A stretch of DNA of 64,000 nucleotides from Mesostigma viride (taxonomy: Eukaryota > Streptophyta > Mesostigmatophyceae > Mesostigmatales > Mesostigmataceae). The position numbers were made by a program, and so were the translations under genes. The notes beneath the pieces are model-generated. The model did not search any database. It saw only the letters and a program-made list of their open reading frames with translations, and was not told the DNA's origin. The DNA lies in NCBI GenBank assembly GCA_009746045.1, contig RPFO01000359.1, positions 1,765,991 to 1,829,990 of the forward strand, in the 5' to 3' direction. This document shows positions 1-9,934 of this stretch, one piece after another (position 1 is the stretch's first letter; each line of letters opens with the position of its first letter).

Positions 1-74
1 CATCCTTCGCCCATGTCAAAAAGACCCGCAGCCGGGGAAAAGCGACATGGGGGTAAATTTAAATTTTCTTTCCG

Positions 75-293
75 TTGCATGACCAACTATACTATGCTTG
101 GTCGGACAACTTAGCGGTTGTGCCACCATCGATCTGCCTCGGCTACAAGACAGATGCAACCCGCGCTAGAATGTGCAATTTTGCACAGGCGGCCATTGCC
201 GCCATTGGGAAAGAAACAATTGCGGATCGTTGCCTGCCTAGCTTGCTTAAGGCATGGCCCGCCGACACACAAGCTGACATCACCCTAAATTAA
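75..293 (+). pseudogene. 72-residue open frame, possible transposon remnant
   Basis: A 72-residue open frame ends at a TAA stop. It has no recognisable domain. A stretch around residues 26-45 (TDA...AQAAIAAIG) loosely resembles the TDA...AKAAIAA segment encoded by the TTAA-flanked transposons at 4831-5076 and 59085-59330, so this could be the tail of a related element. The resemblance is short and was judged by eye. I see no other gene from position 1 to 1640; that stretch reads as intron or intergenic sequence. Confidence 0.2.
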
Positions 294-1229
294 GTAACAC
301 CAGCATGGGTCACACGCCGGCCTGAACAGTGCTGAAAACGCCACTACAAACAACGTGGCCACGCACCCCCAGGCTAGTGCGTTTACCGTACAGGTAGTTG
401 TACAAGGTTCCCAACTGACAAACATAAAACTCGCCCATCGACCCCTTGGGCCGGTCCGAATCCACTATACAATAATTAATCAGGACTCACTAAAGAAACC
501 GAATCAGCCAAAGAATTGTTAGGCAACCAGCCGACCCTACAGGTCCCCACCTAACCTCAGCTGGTGCAACCAAACACGAATCTTTGCAAGCAAGTCGTAT
601 AAAACCTACAATTAATTTCCTCGGACCACTAATTAATAGCCACCGACCCTTACAAACAACCGGGTCATCCAAGGAAAATTCGGGCGAACAGGAAACCCTT
701 TGTACAAATCGAATTAGTCAGCCCATGTCGCAGACAGCCTTCCACATCCAGGCCAAGGCATAGCGGCCCTATCTTTCCCGCATGCGTTAATAAAACTATA
801 TTCAGAGAAATGAGCAACCTTTTCACCACATGTGACGGCGGCCAACATCGAGTTGGCGCGATGTTTTGGCATGCAGGGACTAAGCCACAGCGCCTCCTAG
901 GCAGCGCCAGAAAAACGTACAGTAAAAATTCAGACAACCACTTGTACCGGGGTACTGGATTGCGCGAAGCGCGGATCCAACATCGGCTCACAACAAAAAC
1001 ACAAGCTAGAACGCACAAGTAATGAAAATGGACAAAGTGCACTAGCCGACACAAATCTCGAGCCAGGGACTAACTTGTGCGTATAATTCTGTCGAACGCA
1101 CTGAAAACTTGCCCGCAAAGTATCGTGGGCCTTGATATTTTTCGGTCGAACACAGCACTAACGGTCAACATAATTTAAACCGTAGCCTGGAAAATACTTG
1201 CACATACTCAATCATTAAAACCAAGTAGG

Positions 1230-1600
1230 GGACGAATTGCCCCAACTACTGACAAGGGACTGCCAGAAAAAAACAGACGTGTTACATACAAAACGGTGAG
1301 CGAGGTCCAACGCCAAGGCCATCAACCTTAGGATTCTTAGCTGCACGCTTCTTATTGAAGTGTAGCCAGGGCATGCAACCAAGGCCACAACATCATATGC
1401 AATGCCAGTCTTAGGGACCAATCATGAGCAGCTGGACCTCATAACGTTTGGGTAATGCCAAGCCCCTGCACCTCGAGTACCATTGCCCACGCCTACGGCC
1501 CGTCCCTTATGTACCACTGTTGGACCTGCCGACTATGGGCGGCCACCCCCCTTTGAAACCTCGGCATGTTTGAGATAGATGGAATGAAAGCTTAGTAATT
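1230..1600 (-). repeat. Paralogous intron block P1, copy 4
   Basis: This block lies just 3' (in gene sense) of exon A4. It is recognisably similar to 7960-8420 and 34120-34560, with shared strings such as GCATGCAACCAAGG and CCCCCTTTGAAACCTCGG. Part of the same block occurs at 28745-28900. It shows that intron sequence was duplicated together with the PPC exons. Confidence 0.6.
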
Positions 1601-1643
1601 GCATGCAGTACATTTAAGATAGACAAGGCAACTTGGAGCTTAC

Positions 1644-1779
1644 CAAGCCGTGCCGGCTTGCGTTGATGGAAGCTCCGAGCAGGCGGCCAACACTGAGTCA
1701 GGGGCAAAATTGCTTCCCTCAAGAAGAGTTTGTCGCCCGTTGTAAGCAACAAGGAATGGACTGGAGCATGACAATCCAC
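1644..1779 (-). CDS. PPC-like domain exon A4 (first half-domain)
   Basis: This 136-bp exon encodes the first half of a PPC-like beta-sandwich domain of a secreted or cell-surface protein. It is bounded by an AG acceptor (1781-1780) and a GTAAGC donor (from 1643), and contributes 2 nt + 44 codons + 2 nt. Visible motifs are GLSCSSPFLVAYNG at the start, AACSELP, and QAGTA with the final TG of a split Trp codon. Three other A exons in the window share this layout. It is the leftmost recognised exon; the matching B exon should lie beyond the window start. PPC domains usually sit in extracellular proteins. Assignment to that family rests on the combined A+B motif pattern. Confidence 0.72.
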
Positions 1780-2665
1780 CTGGAGATTGATTAGGCAGTT
1801 GATCACCATGTGTATGCGTTTGCAAGTTGTTTGTGTGTAACACACATGATACATAGCAGTGCATGGAACACACATACCAGCACAGCAAGGGCATGCAAGG
1901 CAGTGTTAAGATAAAAATAGGCGAGATGCCCGTTTTACGGTGCGGTTCAGTGAGCTCCAGCCAGGCGCAAAAAACAGAGTTGTCAAATAATGCTTTAATG
2001 CAAAGTTATTTGTATTGTGGTCTCTCGATAGACCCTAATGAGTCAAAGTTTCCTTTAGCTGCTCAGTGTTGTTGTTCTATGGCACTGACATAGGGGTCCA
2101 CACATTCTATTATAGCTGGACATATACACTAAGGTTCAGGGTGTAGGGTGTAGAGCACAGCACGCAGCTAAGAGCCAGCCCACAACTCTTTCAAACATAG
2201 TGTGCACACTCTCCTGCATCCACACATCGCATGAACTACTAAGGCCACACCGACCACAAAGACAGTGTACACATACTTGATGATGACAGGGGTCACATGT
2301 CATATTATATATATTAAAAATCATAATTACTTACATCAGAGTGAAGGCACCCGATGAAACATAAACAAAGCCAACACTTACAAGAGATACCACGACAAAA
2401 TAGCTACAGCCGGCCTGGGACACTCGATCCACACCGCGGAATGTTCAAAGTAAAACAGCCTAATGACCGTGCTGCGCCGCAAAGTCAGCCCGCGTGTGGC
2501 GGAGCAAGATGTCAGCCATAGCACGGGTAAGCGCTACCGAAAGGTGTATTATATACTACTATATGTTCAGTGAGAATGATAAATTACGGAGGTGAGATTG
2601 GCATCAGATTATATATGCTGAGTATTATATATATTGCATGAGTCTGGGTTAGCAAAAAAGTATCG

Positions 2666-2813
2666 CAACCTTTTTGCCACTCAATGGCACTATTGATTTC
2701 GAATATTATTCATGCTGGCCAGTTAACTCGCCAGCATACTTCGCGCAAAGGATGCTGGCGGGTTGTCCCTCGCCAGTATAAACAATATTAACAACTTTAG
2801 AGTGCCCCAGAGG
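2666..2813. mobile_element. Degenerate foldback MITE
   Basis: The left arm AACCTTTTTGCCACT and the right arm AGAGGCAAAAAGGT are imperfect inverted repeats about 145 bp apart. The interior has its own GCCAGCAT/ATGCTGGC stem. The AACCTTTTGCC terminal word is also in the well-preserved MITEs at 22529-22746 and 24814-24974, so this is probably an old relative. Exact ends and a target duplication are not visible. Confidence 0.4.
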
Positions 2814-3737
2814 CAAAAAGGTCCCTCCAGGTTAGAAGGAACATGTTAGTAGGAAAAATACGCCCCGCAGAGATGGATGACAATGATGATTAGAGTCTTT
2901 ATATTAATAAAATGATAACTGCCAGTGGGTGTAACCACCATTTCACCGCCGGCAAACAGCGTAGTGCAAATCCCAGGTGGTTACCAAATTCCATAGCCAT
3001 GAGGGCTAGGTGCCGAGGTAAGAGCAACGTAGGTCAACTGGCTCTTCCTTACATATCGCAACGTACATCCTTACATATCGTAACAGTCAGCTACCAACGC
3101 ACATGGTACAGCTGCCATCGAACAGTATAGCAGCTTCGCTACTTACTGCTTGCGTCATGCTATACTTTCAATAGCGTCGCGTCCATGAGCGTCGACAAAA
3201 TGATAGTAGTACGTTATTATACTGCTCACCTACACTGACCAACTGTCCGTAGCTCCCAGGACTTATTCACGCACACGAGGGCAATGCCGGAAGTAACAAC
3301 TGCGGCACACAATAGCTTCCTCGATACTTGACCAAGTTACGTCATGTAAATTGGTCCATGATCGCCAACCTCAGCACATTAACATCGCCATTTATGTTGA
3401 ACTGGACTGTGAAACACATCAACTAGTCTAATTGCTGAATAGGGCTGACGTGATTAGTTTTATACCTCCGACATTCCCAATATTATTAAGCTACTACGAA
3501 AACCTGGCCTCGTGATCGAAGCAGGATTCGAATAGCCCCACAGCCGCATCTGCCTACATAGGCCTGATTGAGCACGCACATATAAAATGCACAGGACACG
3601 CCCTGATGGGGGATTGAACCCGTGACCTCCAGGCCACAGTCAGCTAAATGGAATCGGAACCTTTTTGCCAGTGCTGCACTCATGTTCCGAATTTTCTTTC
3701 TGATGGCAAGATTAACTTGCCAGCATCCTTAGCGCAT

Positions 3738-3841
3738 AGGCAGTGGCAAGACTATCAAGCTAAAGGCAGTGGCAAGACTATCTAGCTATACATAGGCAGT
3801 GGCAAGACTATCTAGCTGTAGGCAGTGGCAAGACTATCTAG
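3738..3841 (+). repeat. Minisatellite, about 4 units
   Basis: Four imperfect tandem copies of AGGCAGTGGCAAGACTATC followed by a short variable spacer (AAGCTA, TAGCTATACAT, TAGCTGT, TAGCTAA). Unit length varies from about 25 to 31 bp. Confidence 0.85.
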
Positions 3842-4286
3842 CTAACTGCATGTGTGTCAATAATCTCAGATCTAGAAAACGTCTGCAACAAAACAAAAGC
3901 CAGACAGTGCGCACGAGCATAGTAAGGTGCTGAACTCTCACAAGCCTGGCCAGAAAGCCAGCACGCCTTCCTCACCCCTCATCCGCTTCAGGCCTCACTC
4001 GCCTCCTATGTAATGGTTGCCGCGTCAATCTGACTCGAACCTAGCTGTAGCCGCTACACGCTCATCTCGCATCCAATGCAGACTATTTAGGTTGCCCTTC
4101 AAACAACTCTGGTACATAGTTGGGAATGCCCATCTGTTCTGCAACAAAACAGCCATACAAGCACTTGAGACTACATTTGCACCGTGTTGCCAGGCTGTCA
4201 CGTAACTGTTGAGTCGATTCAGAATCAAGAATCAACAACGCGGCTCATTTATGTGCATGAGTGCCCGCATGAGCGTTATACACTTA

Positions 4287-5636
4287 TTAACCCATAGTCC
4301 GTAAACTACCCGACCTGTCGGGTAGTTTGACTAACGGTCGAATTTCGCGCCGCGCCGTGAGCGCCGCGCCACCTGTGACGGATGTCAGTGGTCCGGTGGG
4401 TCCGGGAACACTTAGGGACGAAGGTGATGCATAGGTTTGGGGGTAATATTCGCCATAGCCTGGTAATTACAACGTGCATTGAGAATGTATCACGTGACTT
4501 TGGCGGGAAAATTTCGCTCGCGCGCGCGCGTAATGAGATATGGCTGACAACGTGCCGCTGTCACGAAATTTTTGCGTCTCACGGCTTGAAACGGTTCAGA
4601 ATGTTGCTCAGAATGACGATGCATGATTTTCGTAGGTCAGGCACCGCCAGATTTATAGGGTTAGGAAAATACAGTTAGGAAAATATGACTTTCCTGGTCG
4701 TCAGTTCCAGATGAGTCATAGCTTGTCATAGGTCGATTTTCTCCCTATGGCCGGGCAATCTGCGCCAGCCCGGGCATCCAGTTTGGGTAAGGGACGTCAG
4801 CTGCAGCGTTTGCTGAGAATGCGGACTAGCTTAGTGGCCATCTTTGCACGGAACATCGACCTGGTAGCCATGGTGGATCATGAAGTATGCGGCTATGGCG
4901 GCCTTTGCCTGTGGAGCATCAGTATGTGTGAGATATGAGGGTCCCGGCCAGCGGAATCCGGGTAGGGCATGAACGAGCCCGGTACGACAACGTATTTGCG
5001 TGTTGTTTGCAGCGGAATACGTATCCCATGCATTATGAATGACGATTTTATCCATGCATATTTCAGCAAGTTCCATGCCTGTTGTAAAGAGTGGTATTAG
5101 CCCTGAAAGTGCCCAGTTTTGGGCATTTCTCTGGAGTATACCACTCCGTCAGTGCAGGTAGGCAACGTGTTTGTATTCCAGCACTTTTGGCAGCCTTTGA
5201 TAGCTTGTTATAATGCATTATTGTGCTGCATGTCATAGATAGCTGTTTTCACGCGCGTAACCCACACACATGTATGAGCATGTTATATAGGGGTAATGGG
5301 TTATCCGGGTGGTCTGACCCAAGGAAACCCCCATTGGACTATCCAACTAAGTTGTCCAATGTTGGTATTGAGATTCCCTGCCCTCCCTGGGAAGTTAGGG
5401 GGGGGTAGACTTTTCCTTGGGGAAAAAAGATCGTCTTTTGGCCAGCTTTGACTGGAGCTATCATCCAAATGCTTGGATAAAGCCAAGGTATTATTGCATA
5501 TTCTGAAAGCCCTTGAAGTGTAGATACTCCTAGCATCTTGGTTGGGGGTATTTGGAGTTGTGGCCTGTAAGTTATGATTTTTTTCATTTTCAGGGGTATA
5601 AAAGTGCCAAAAATGGGTCAGCGGACTATGGGTTAA
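4287..5636 (-). mobile_element. TTAA-flanked DNA transposon, family I copy 1
   Basis: A 1350-bp element bounded by TTAA on both sides, with 15-bp inverted ends TTAACCCATAGTCCG and CGGACTATGGGTTAA. A TTAA target with C-rich ends is the signature of piggyBac-type elements (other TTAA-targeting superfamilies such as Sola3 remain possible). A second copy in opposite orientation lies at 58525-59875 and is highly similar. An 81-residue minus-strand frame (5076-4831) is open in both copies, and a related peptide is encoded at about 26340-26502. No recognisable DDE transposase is present, so the copy is probably non-autonomous. Just inside one end is a perfect stem-loop (4303-4328). Confidence 0.85.
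4303..4328. other. Subterminal stem-loop of TTAA element
   Basis: AAACTACCCGAC and GTCGGGTAGTTT pair perfectly and overlap around CTG. The equivalent position in the second copy (59835-59858) has paired changes in both arms (TA to CC, with complementary GG), so the fold is preserved while the sequence differs. Confidence 0.8.
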
Positions 5637-6260
5637 GCGATATTATGTACATAGTGATGGTTCTCTGAGCATGGTCTCCTATTGGTAGGATGGGCTTGAT
5701 GGAACTTTCAAAGCACTGTCAGTGCACAAGTTAGAAAATTAGTCGAAGAAAAAGCATATTAACTTTTTTGGAAGGCAACCCAGAAAACGTCTGAGCTTGA
5801 GCTTGGCGGGCTATGACATTCCAAGCACGATTTATCTGAAACAGAAAATACTATAGAGACGTGGGACATGTGGAAGATGCCACGATGGCAGTCTCATGGG
5901 GCATCTAATATTTGATGCTGTCAGCACTCAGCACCAACTACAAGTATACAAATTATGTACAGGGAAAAAAGACAGGGAATTTAAGCATATGCTTAAATGT
6001 ACATTAACCAACATTTACGCAATCAAAGCATTCGCTCACTTGGAAAGTCACGGTTGTCGAAGTGCGAAAAAAAATGTGCATGGGCGCGCAATATGACACG
6101 TTCGTAGCACCAGCTTCCTGCTATAAATACTTTGCAGTGAAAACAAAATGCCAGTTCTGTAAAAATTAGCCAAGCCAAAAAACTCATTATACCTTCACAT
6201 TATACACCTTCAAAACACATATATTTACCATTTTTACTAACAGTGGCATAATGTAGCATA
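5637..6260 (-). repeat. Paralogous intron block P3, copy 1
   Basis: This block is similar to 9365-9669 plus 14598-14830, including ACATTCCAAGCACGA, GATGGCACGATGGCAGTCTCA-like text and ATACAAATTATGTG. It is intron between exon D3 and exon A4. In the other copy the DIRS-like element has split the block, so this copy shows the pre-insertion arrangement. Confidence 0.65.
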
Positions 6261-6298
6261 TTGGAGCAGCATCCCTCGCAACCACAACGATGACTTAC

Positions 6299-6361
6299 TG
6301 GAAGAAGGCGGCGGCGGAGGGCTTAGAGGCGAGCTAGGTGGAGCGACTGCATATGGAGATA
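6299..6361 (-). CDS. Proline-rich linker exon D3
   Basis: A 63-bp exon with acceptor AG (6363-6362) and donor GTAAGT (from 6298). It contributes 2 nt + 20 codons + 1 nt and encodes SPYAVAPPSSPLSPPPPPSS. Such Ser/Pro runs are typical hydroxyproline-rich linkers of algal extracellular-matrix proteins. The exon lies between B3 and A4, and its phases fit both. The intron next to it carries the same CATCGTTGTGG string as the intron beside exon D2, which supports common ancestry. Confidence 0.6.
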
Positions 6362-6457
6362 CTGCCAACAAGGCGTGTACAATTATGCCAACAGCTCAAT
6401 CAATTCAATAGCACCAGAAGATGGGTACTTGCAAACCAAGCAAGAACTGTCACTCAC

Positions 6458-6708
6458 CAGCGATACTCAGGTTGAATGACCCCTTGGTGTTTCCATAACC
6501 ATGCACCGCAAGGTAGTAGGTCGCTGATGGCAGTAGGGAGGCTACTAGGCGGCTCCTCTCGTCAGTGCCATCATCATCGTTGGCGCCCACGCAGGTGAGC
6601 GTGTTGCACCCCCCCGTTGGGCTGCTGTACAGCCGGAAAACGGTGTCGAAGGCAGCCGATGTGATCTTGAACACAACGTCCACTGGACTAGTCACAATGA
6701 TATTGTAC
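6458..6708 (-). CDS. PPC-like domain exon B3 (second half-domain)
   Basis: A 251-bp exon encoding the second half of a PPC-like domain (1 nt + 83 codons + 1 nt). The acceptor is TTCCAG (ends 6709) and the donor GTGAGT (from 6457). Key motifs in order are YNIIVTSPVDVVFKI, FDTVFRLYSS, CVGANDDDG, LLPSATYYLAVHGY and GSFNLSIAG. This strand order (FDT...LYSS, then NDDDG, then the Tyr-Tyr strand) is the usual core of PPC domains. The first base completes the Trp codon split from an A exon, giving GTAWYN. There are no internal stops. Paralogous exons are B2 (17340-17599) and B1 (32777-33030). Confidence 0.78.
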
Positions 6709-6819
6709 CTGGAATTGTGTACATGTGTAGATTGCATGTCACCACAAGATAGACATAGAGCAACCCTCAGCGACATTCATCGATCATGATTAATCGATTG
6801 GCATGTCTATTATCTTCCA

Positions 6820-7260
6820 CTTTTGCCCTCTCCCCTGAAATCGGTAAACAGGTCTGAGGCATACATCATATTACTCTTCCTTACCATGTTCCTATTGATC
6901 AAGCCTGCTGTTGTAGCCTGCAGAAGCTGCCACTGAGCACCAAAATCAGACATAGTCTCAGTTTTGCTTCTGCAGCTATTCCGAGTCTAAAGATAACTGC
7001 CTGATCACACGTAGGAGTTCATGAGGATCAGAGCTCTCTAGTAACTCTCTGTTTTCCAGGGTAACCAGACCATCTTGTAGAAAAATGGGTGGAGCAAGGA
7101 AGAATCGCGGGACCTCACTTCCCAACGGACCGTGCTCATGTAAGAGAATAGCCGACTAATGAAAAGGACTGTCACCATGCCCGTGGGGCACCAGTAGCTG
7201 TACCTACTTAGATTTTACTCCAAGAGGAAGAAGTGGGTGTGGGGTTGGGGGTGCGGTGGG
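6820..7260 (-). repeat. Paralogous intron block P2, copy 3
   Basis: This block is clearly similar to 17705-18300 and 33125-33750 (for example CCCCTGAAATCGGTAAACAG, GTTCCTATTGATC, and GATTTTACTCCAA near the end). It lies upstream of a B exon in gene sense in every copy. It is intron sequence duplicated with the module. Confidence 0.75.
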
Positions 7261-7267
7261 GTGGGGG

Positions 7268-7282
7268 CAGTGCTTTTACTAA
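7268..7282 (+). mobile_element. Orphan hAT terminal repeat
   Basis: CAGTGCTTTTACTAA is identical to the 15-bp terminal repeat of the hAT element at 19977-21646. No matching opposite end or 8-bp duplication was found nearby, so it looks like a solo or truncated end. It lies where similarity to the other P2 intron copies stops. Confidence 0.5.
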
Positions 7283-7384
7283 TAAGGACGCAGGGGGGGG
7301 GTTCGGAGATTCTCGGCGGGGAATCCGAAGAGGCCGGAAGTGAAGCAACTGAGGCCGGGTGTGTGTGGGGCGGGGGGCGGGGCA

Positions 7385-7406
7385 GGGGGGGGGGGGGGGG
7401 GGGGGG
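7385..7406 (+). repeat. Homopolymer of 22 G
   Basis: An uninterrupted run of 22 G within a G-rich tract (7230-7420). The tract encodes only low-complexity shadow frames. Confidence 0.95.
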
Positions 7407-7959
7407 CGAAGGCCCCCTGGCGATTTTTTTCCGTGGAAAACCAAAATTGTTTGAGTTTAACTCAATAGGATACCTTATATTACAGTTATAAGAAATTATT
7501 ATTAACTCCAAAAATGGGTACTATACGTGCCCAAGGGGCTTCTTGTCTCGCTTAGTTGGCTCCTCAAACTTTCCAATCAGACACGCATAGATGAAACATT
7601 AAAGCATGCCTGCAAGCATGCAGCCACAGTTACTAACACAAATGCTCAGTGTAGCTCGCTGCTACCACTAGCGGCTATCACCCGCTGCACCTTTTGCCCA
7701 TATTGGACTGATGGAAGTTAAAAAAAGGTAAAGTTGGATCCAGGAGCCCGGCTATATCTAGAGTACGGGATCAGGTTCTGACACAACCAATGGCCGCTGC
7801 CGATCCTTGGCTTTTTTGGTCGATTGGTTCCCTCTTGTAGCACTAAAATATATATTCCAAAATTATGAAATCTGCCAGATGACCAGTGCTGCAGGTTCTC
7901 AGCTTGCAGGTTCTCAGCTCAGCAGGTCAGGAATAGTTAAAAGGAGCAGAACCTCACAA

Positions 7960-8420
7960 AATATTAACTCCAGATATTCCTCAGTCCATTGGAGTGAGGG
8001 GCTGTCAGAGCAAACAGGCGTGTTACAAAGAAGCGAGCGAAGGCCAGCGCCAAGGCCGTCATGCACCCTTAACTTAGCTCGGCACACATCCGAATGTGAA
8101 GAGTATCTAGGCCATGCAACCAAGGGGCCCACGATCGTCAAGACATCTGTAGGGACCTGGGCCAATTATGAACGAGGACCTGGACCTGATAAATTTTGAG
8201 CTACATAATGTAGCCCTGGCACTTCAAGTGCCTACGCCAAACGCCCGTTCCTTATGTACCACTGTTGGACCTGCCTGCATACGATGGCAGACCATCCCCC
8301 TTTCAAATCTCGGCATGTTTAAGATAAAGATTGAGTGAAAGCTCAGTAATGGCATGCAGTAAGATAGACAGTTAGGCATAATGGCGCTTACCAGGCCGTG
8401 TTTGAGATAGATAGAATGAA
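7960..8420 (-). repeat. Paralogous intron block P1, copy 3
   Basis: This block lies downstream of exon A3 in gene sense and matches 34120-34560 and 1230-1600. Shared text includes TCAGTCCATTGG, GTGTTACAAAGAAG and GCCATGCAACCAAGG. About 60 bp of text around GATAGACAAGGCA and TTGAGATAGAT is duplicated locally (8370-8470). Confidence 0.65.
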
Positions 8421-8475
8421 AGCTTTGTAATTGCATGCGGTACATTTAAGATAGACAAGGCATCTTGGAGCTTAC

Positions 8476-8614
8476 CAAGCCGTGCCCACTCGCGCTGGTG
8501 AAAGACCCGAGCAGGCGGGCAACACCGAGTCAGGGGCAAGTACATTGCTTCCCTCAAGAAGAGTTTGTCGGCCGTCGTAAGCAACAGGGATGGGACTGGA
8601 GCACGACCCTCCAA
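8476..8614 (-). CDS. PPC-like domain exon A3 (first half-domain)
   Basis: A 139-bp exon (2 nt + 45 codons + 2 nt) with acceptor CTCCAG (ends 8615) and donor GTAAGC (from 8475). Motifs are GGSCSSPIPVAYDGRQ, ACSGL and RVGTA with a split Trp codon. It is open throughout and aligns along its length with A1, A2 and A4. In splice order it follows D2 and precedes B3. The role is inferred to be extracellular, by family. Confidence 0.72.
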
Positions 8615-9364
8615 CTGGAGATTCACAGCAGTTGATCACCAGATTTATGCGTTTGTGAGTTGTGTGTGTGTGACACACATGATACATAGCAGTGCATGGA
8701 ACACACACGCAAGCGCAGGAATGGCATGCAAGGCAGTGTTAAGACTAAAATAGGCGAGATGCCCGTTTTACGTGCAGTTCAGTGAGCTCCAGCCAGGCGG
8801 GACACTTAAAGTTTTCAAATGGTGCTAAAATGCAATGTTACTAGTTGACATGCTGTGGTCTCTTGATAGACCCTATGTAATGAGATTCAAAGTTTCCATA
8901 AGTTGCTCAGTTTTGTTGTTCTATATGGCACTGACACAGCGGTCCGCACATGCCATGATAGCTGGACATATTAATGAGATACATTAAGGTTCATGTAGCC
9001 CTGGTTTAGGGTTGCGTGCACATGCAGCCTGCAACTGAGCCGGTCCACAATCGGTGTTCTAGAGCTGAACGTAGTTTCTTTATTTTGGATGAGAATGATG
9101 AACGCCGCGACGTGAGTGGTGGCACGGGACTGCGAGCTTTTGGCAGGACTGGGACCTCCCATGAGTAAGAATTAGTTGGCCAACGGTGCATGCATTGCCA
9201 TTTCTAGTTTTTTATGTACTAGTTACTGTTGCTGACGGCTCATGAGGTGAGCCCGGGCTAAGCCGCCCTTAAGTGCCATTTGCACAAAGTTATAGACCTC
9301 TGTTCTTGCCCCACCCTCCTCCCTCCCTCTTCTAGTGCTTGTTTCTAGCGTTTACTAAAGCGAT
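8615..9364. other. Intron-like sequence
   Basis: The first 130 bp repeats the GTGCATGGAACACACA flank seen beside the other A exons. The rest has no coding signature, only short overlapping frames. Confidence 0.5.
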
Positions 9365-9669
9365 ATAATGTAGTAATGGTTATCGGATCATCATTTGTCT
9401 CCTAACGTCGGGATGGGCGAAAGGGATCAGTGCCGAACAAGGAAGCACAACGCACAAGGAAGAAAATTAATCAAGAAAAGAAAATGCATCTCTGTTTTGC
9501 AAGACAACCGTGAAACAGTGTGTGGGCTTCAACTTGGGCTACAACATTCCAAGCACGAGTGATCTGAAACAGAAAAGATTATAGAGACATTGGTTGTTGG
9601 ACATGACGAAGATGGCACGATGGCAGTCTCACGTCGAACATTGTGTAGATGCTGTCAACACCAAGTACA
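9365..9669 (-). repeat. Paralogous intron block P3, copy 2, left part
   Basis: This block is similar to 5640-5945 and ends at GCTGTCAACACCAAGTACAAA. The matching continuation (ATACAAATTATGTG) resumes at 14598, after the DIRS-like element. Confidence 0.65.
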
Positions 9670-9817
9670 AAATAGTATTTCGTGAGCTATGCTCATTTTA
9701 TCTATGACTAACCTGCTGAGCGGGGAATGCAACGCCGTATAGCACCCAAAAAAAATTAAATAATCAAATTGTGCTGGCACCTGTACCTCAGCCACCCACG
9801 TAGGGACAGGTGGTTGC

Positions 9818-9827
9818 TATAAAAGGT
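9818..9827 (+). promoter_or_regulatory. TATA-like box of DIRS element
   Basis: GCTATAAAAGG lies about 110 bp upstream of the first retroelement ATG (9935). It is a good TATA match and the only one near the element's 5' end. Confidence 0.5.
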
Positions 9828-9934
9828 GGGCTTCCATTCTAGGGAAGCAGGTTGTTTCTTTTGCCTGAGAACCTCACGTAACCACATCACAAAAAATAAA
9901 ACGCAAGTCAACACATCAAGCATTACAACCCACA

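Larger units (their letters stand above)
1780..4286. other. Intron-like sequence without recognised genes
   Basis: The stretch is AT-leaning and stop-rich in all frames. About 130 bp next to exon A4 contains the GTGCATGGAACACACA string that recurs beside exons A1, A2 and A3. Apart from the foldback at 2666-2813 and the minisatellite at 3738-3841, I see nothing coding. Confidence 0.5.

Noticed and set aside
3580-3690. GGGTTCAATCCC on the minus strand, like a tRNA or SINE B box
   Set aside because: No cloverleaf can be folded around it, no good A box lies at the right distance, and it is a single copy here. A similar GGATTCAATCCC at 45350 also lacks a tRNA context.
3738-3841. Regularly spaced repeats that might suggest a CRISPR array
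   Set aside because: Spacers are short and similar rather than unique and uniform, there are no cas genes, and the DNA is eukaryotic. It is a minisatellite.
7208-7511. Overlapping Pro-rich and Gly-rich frames around the G-run
   Set aside because: Low-complexity composition of a G-rich intron tract. Frames on both strands are equally open and no splice phase fits.
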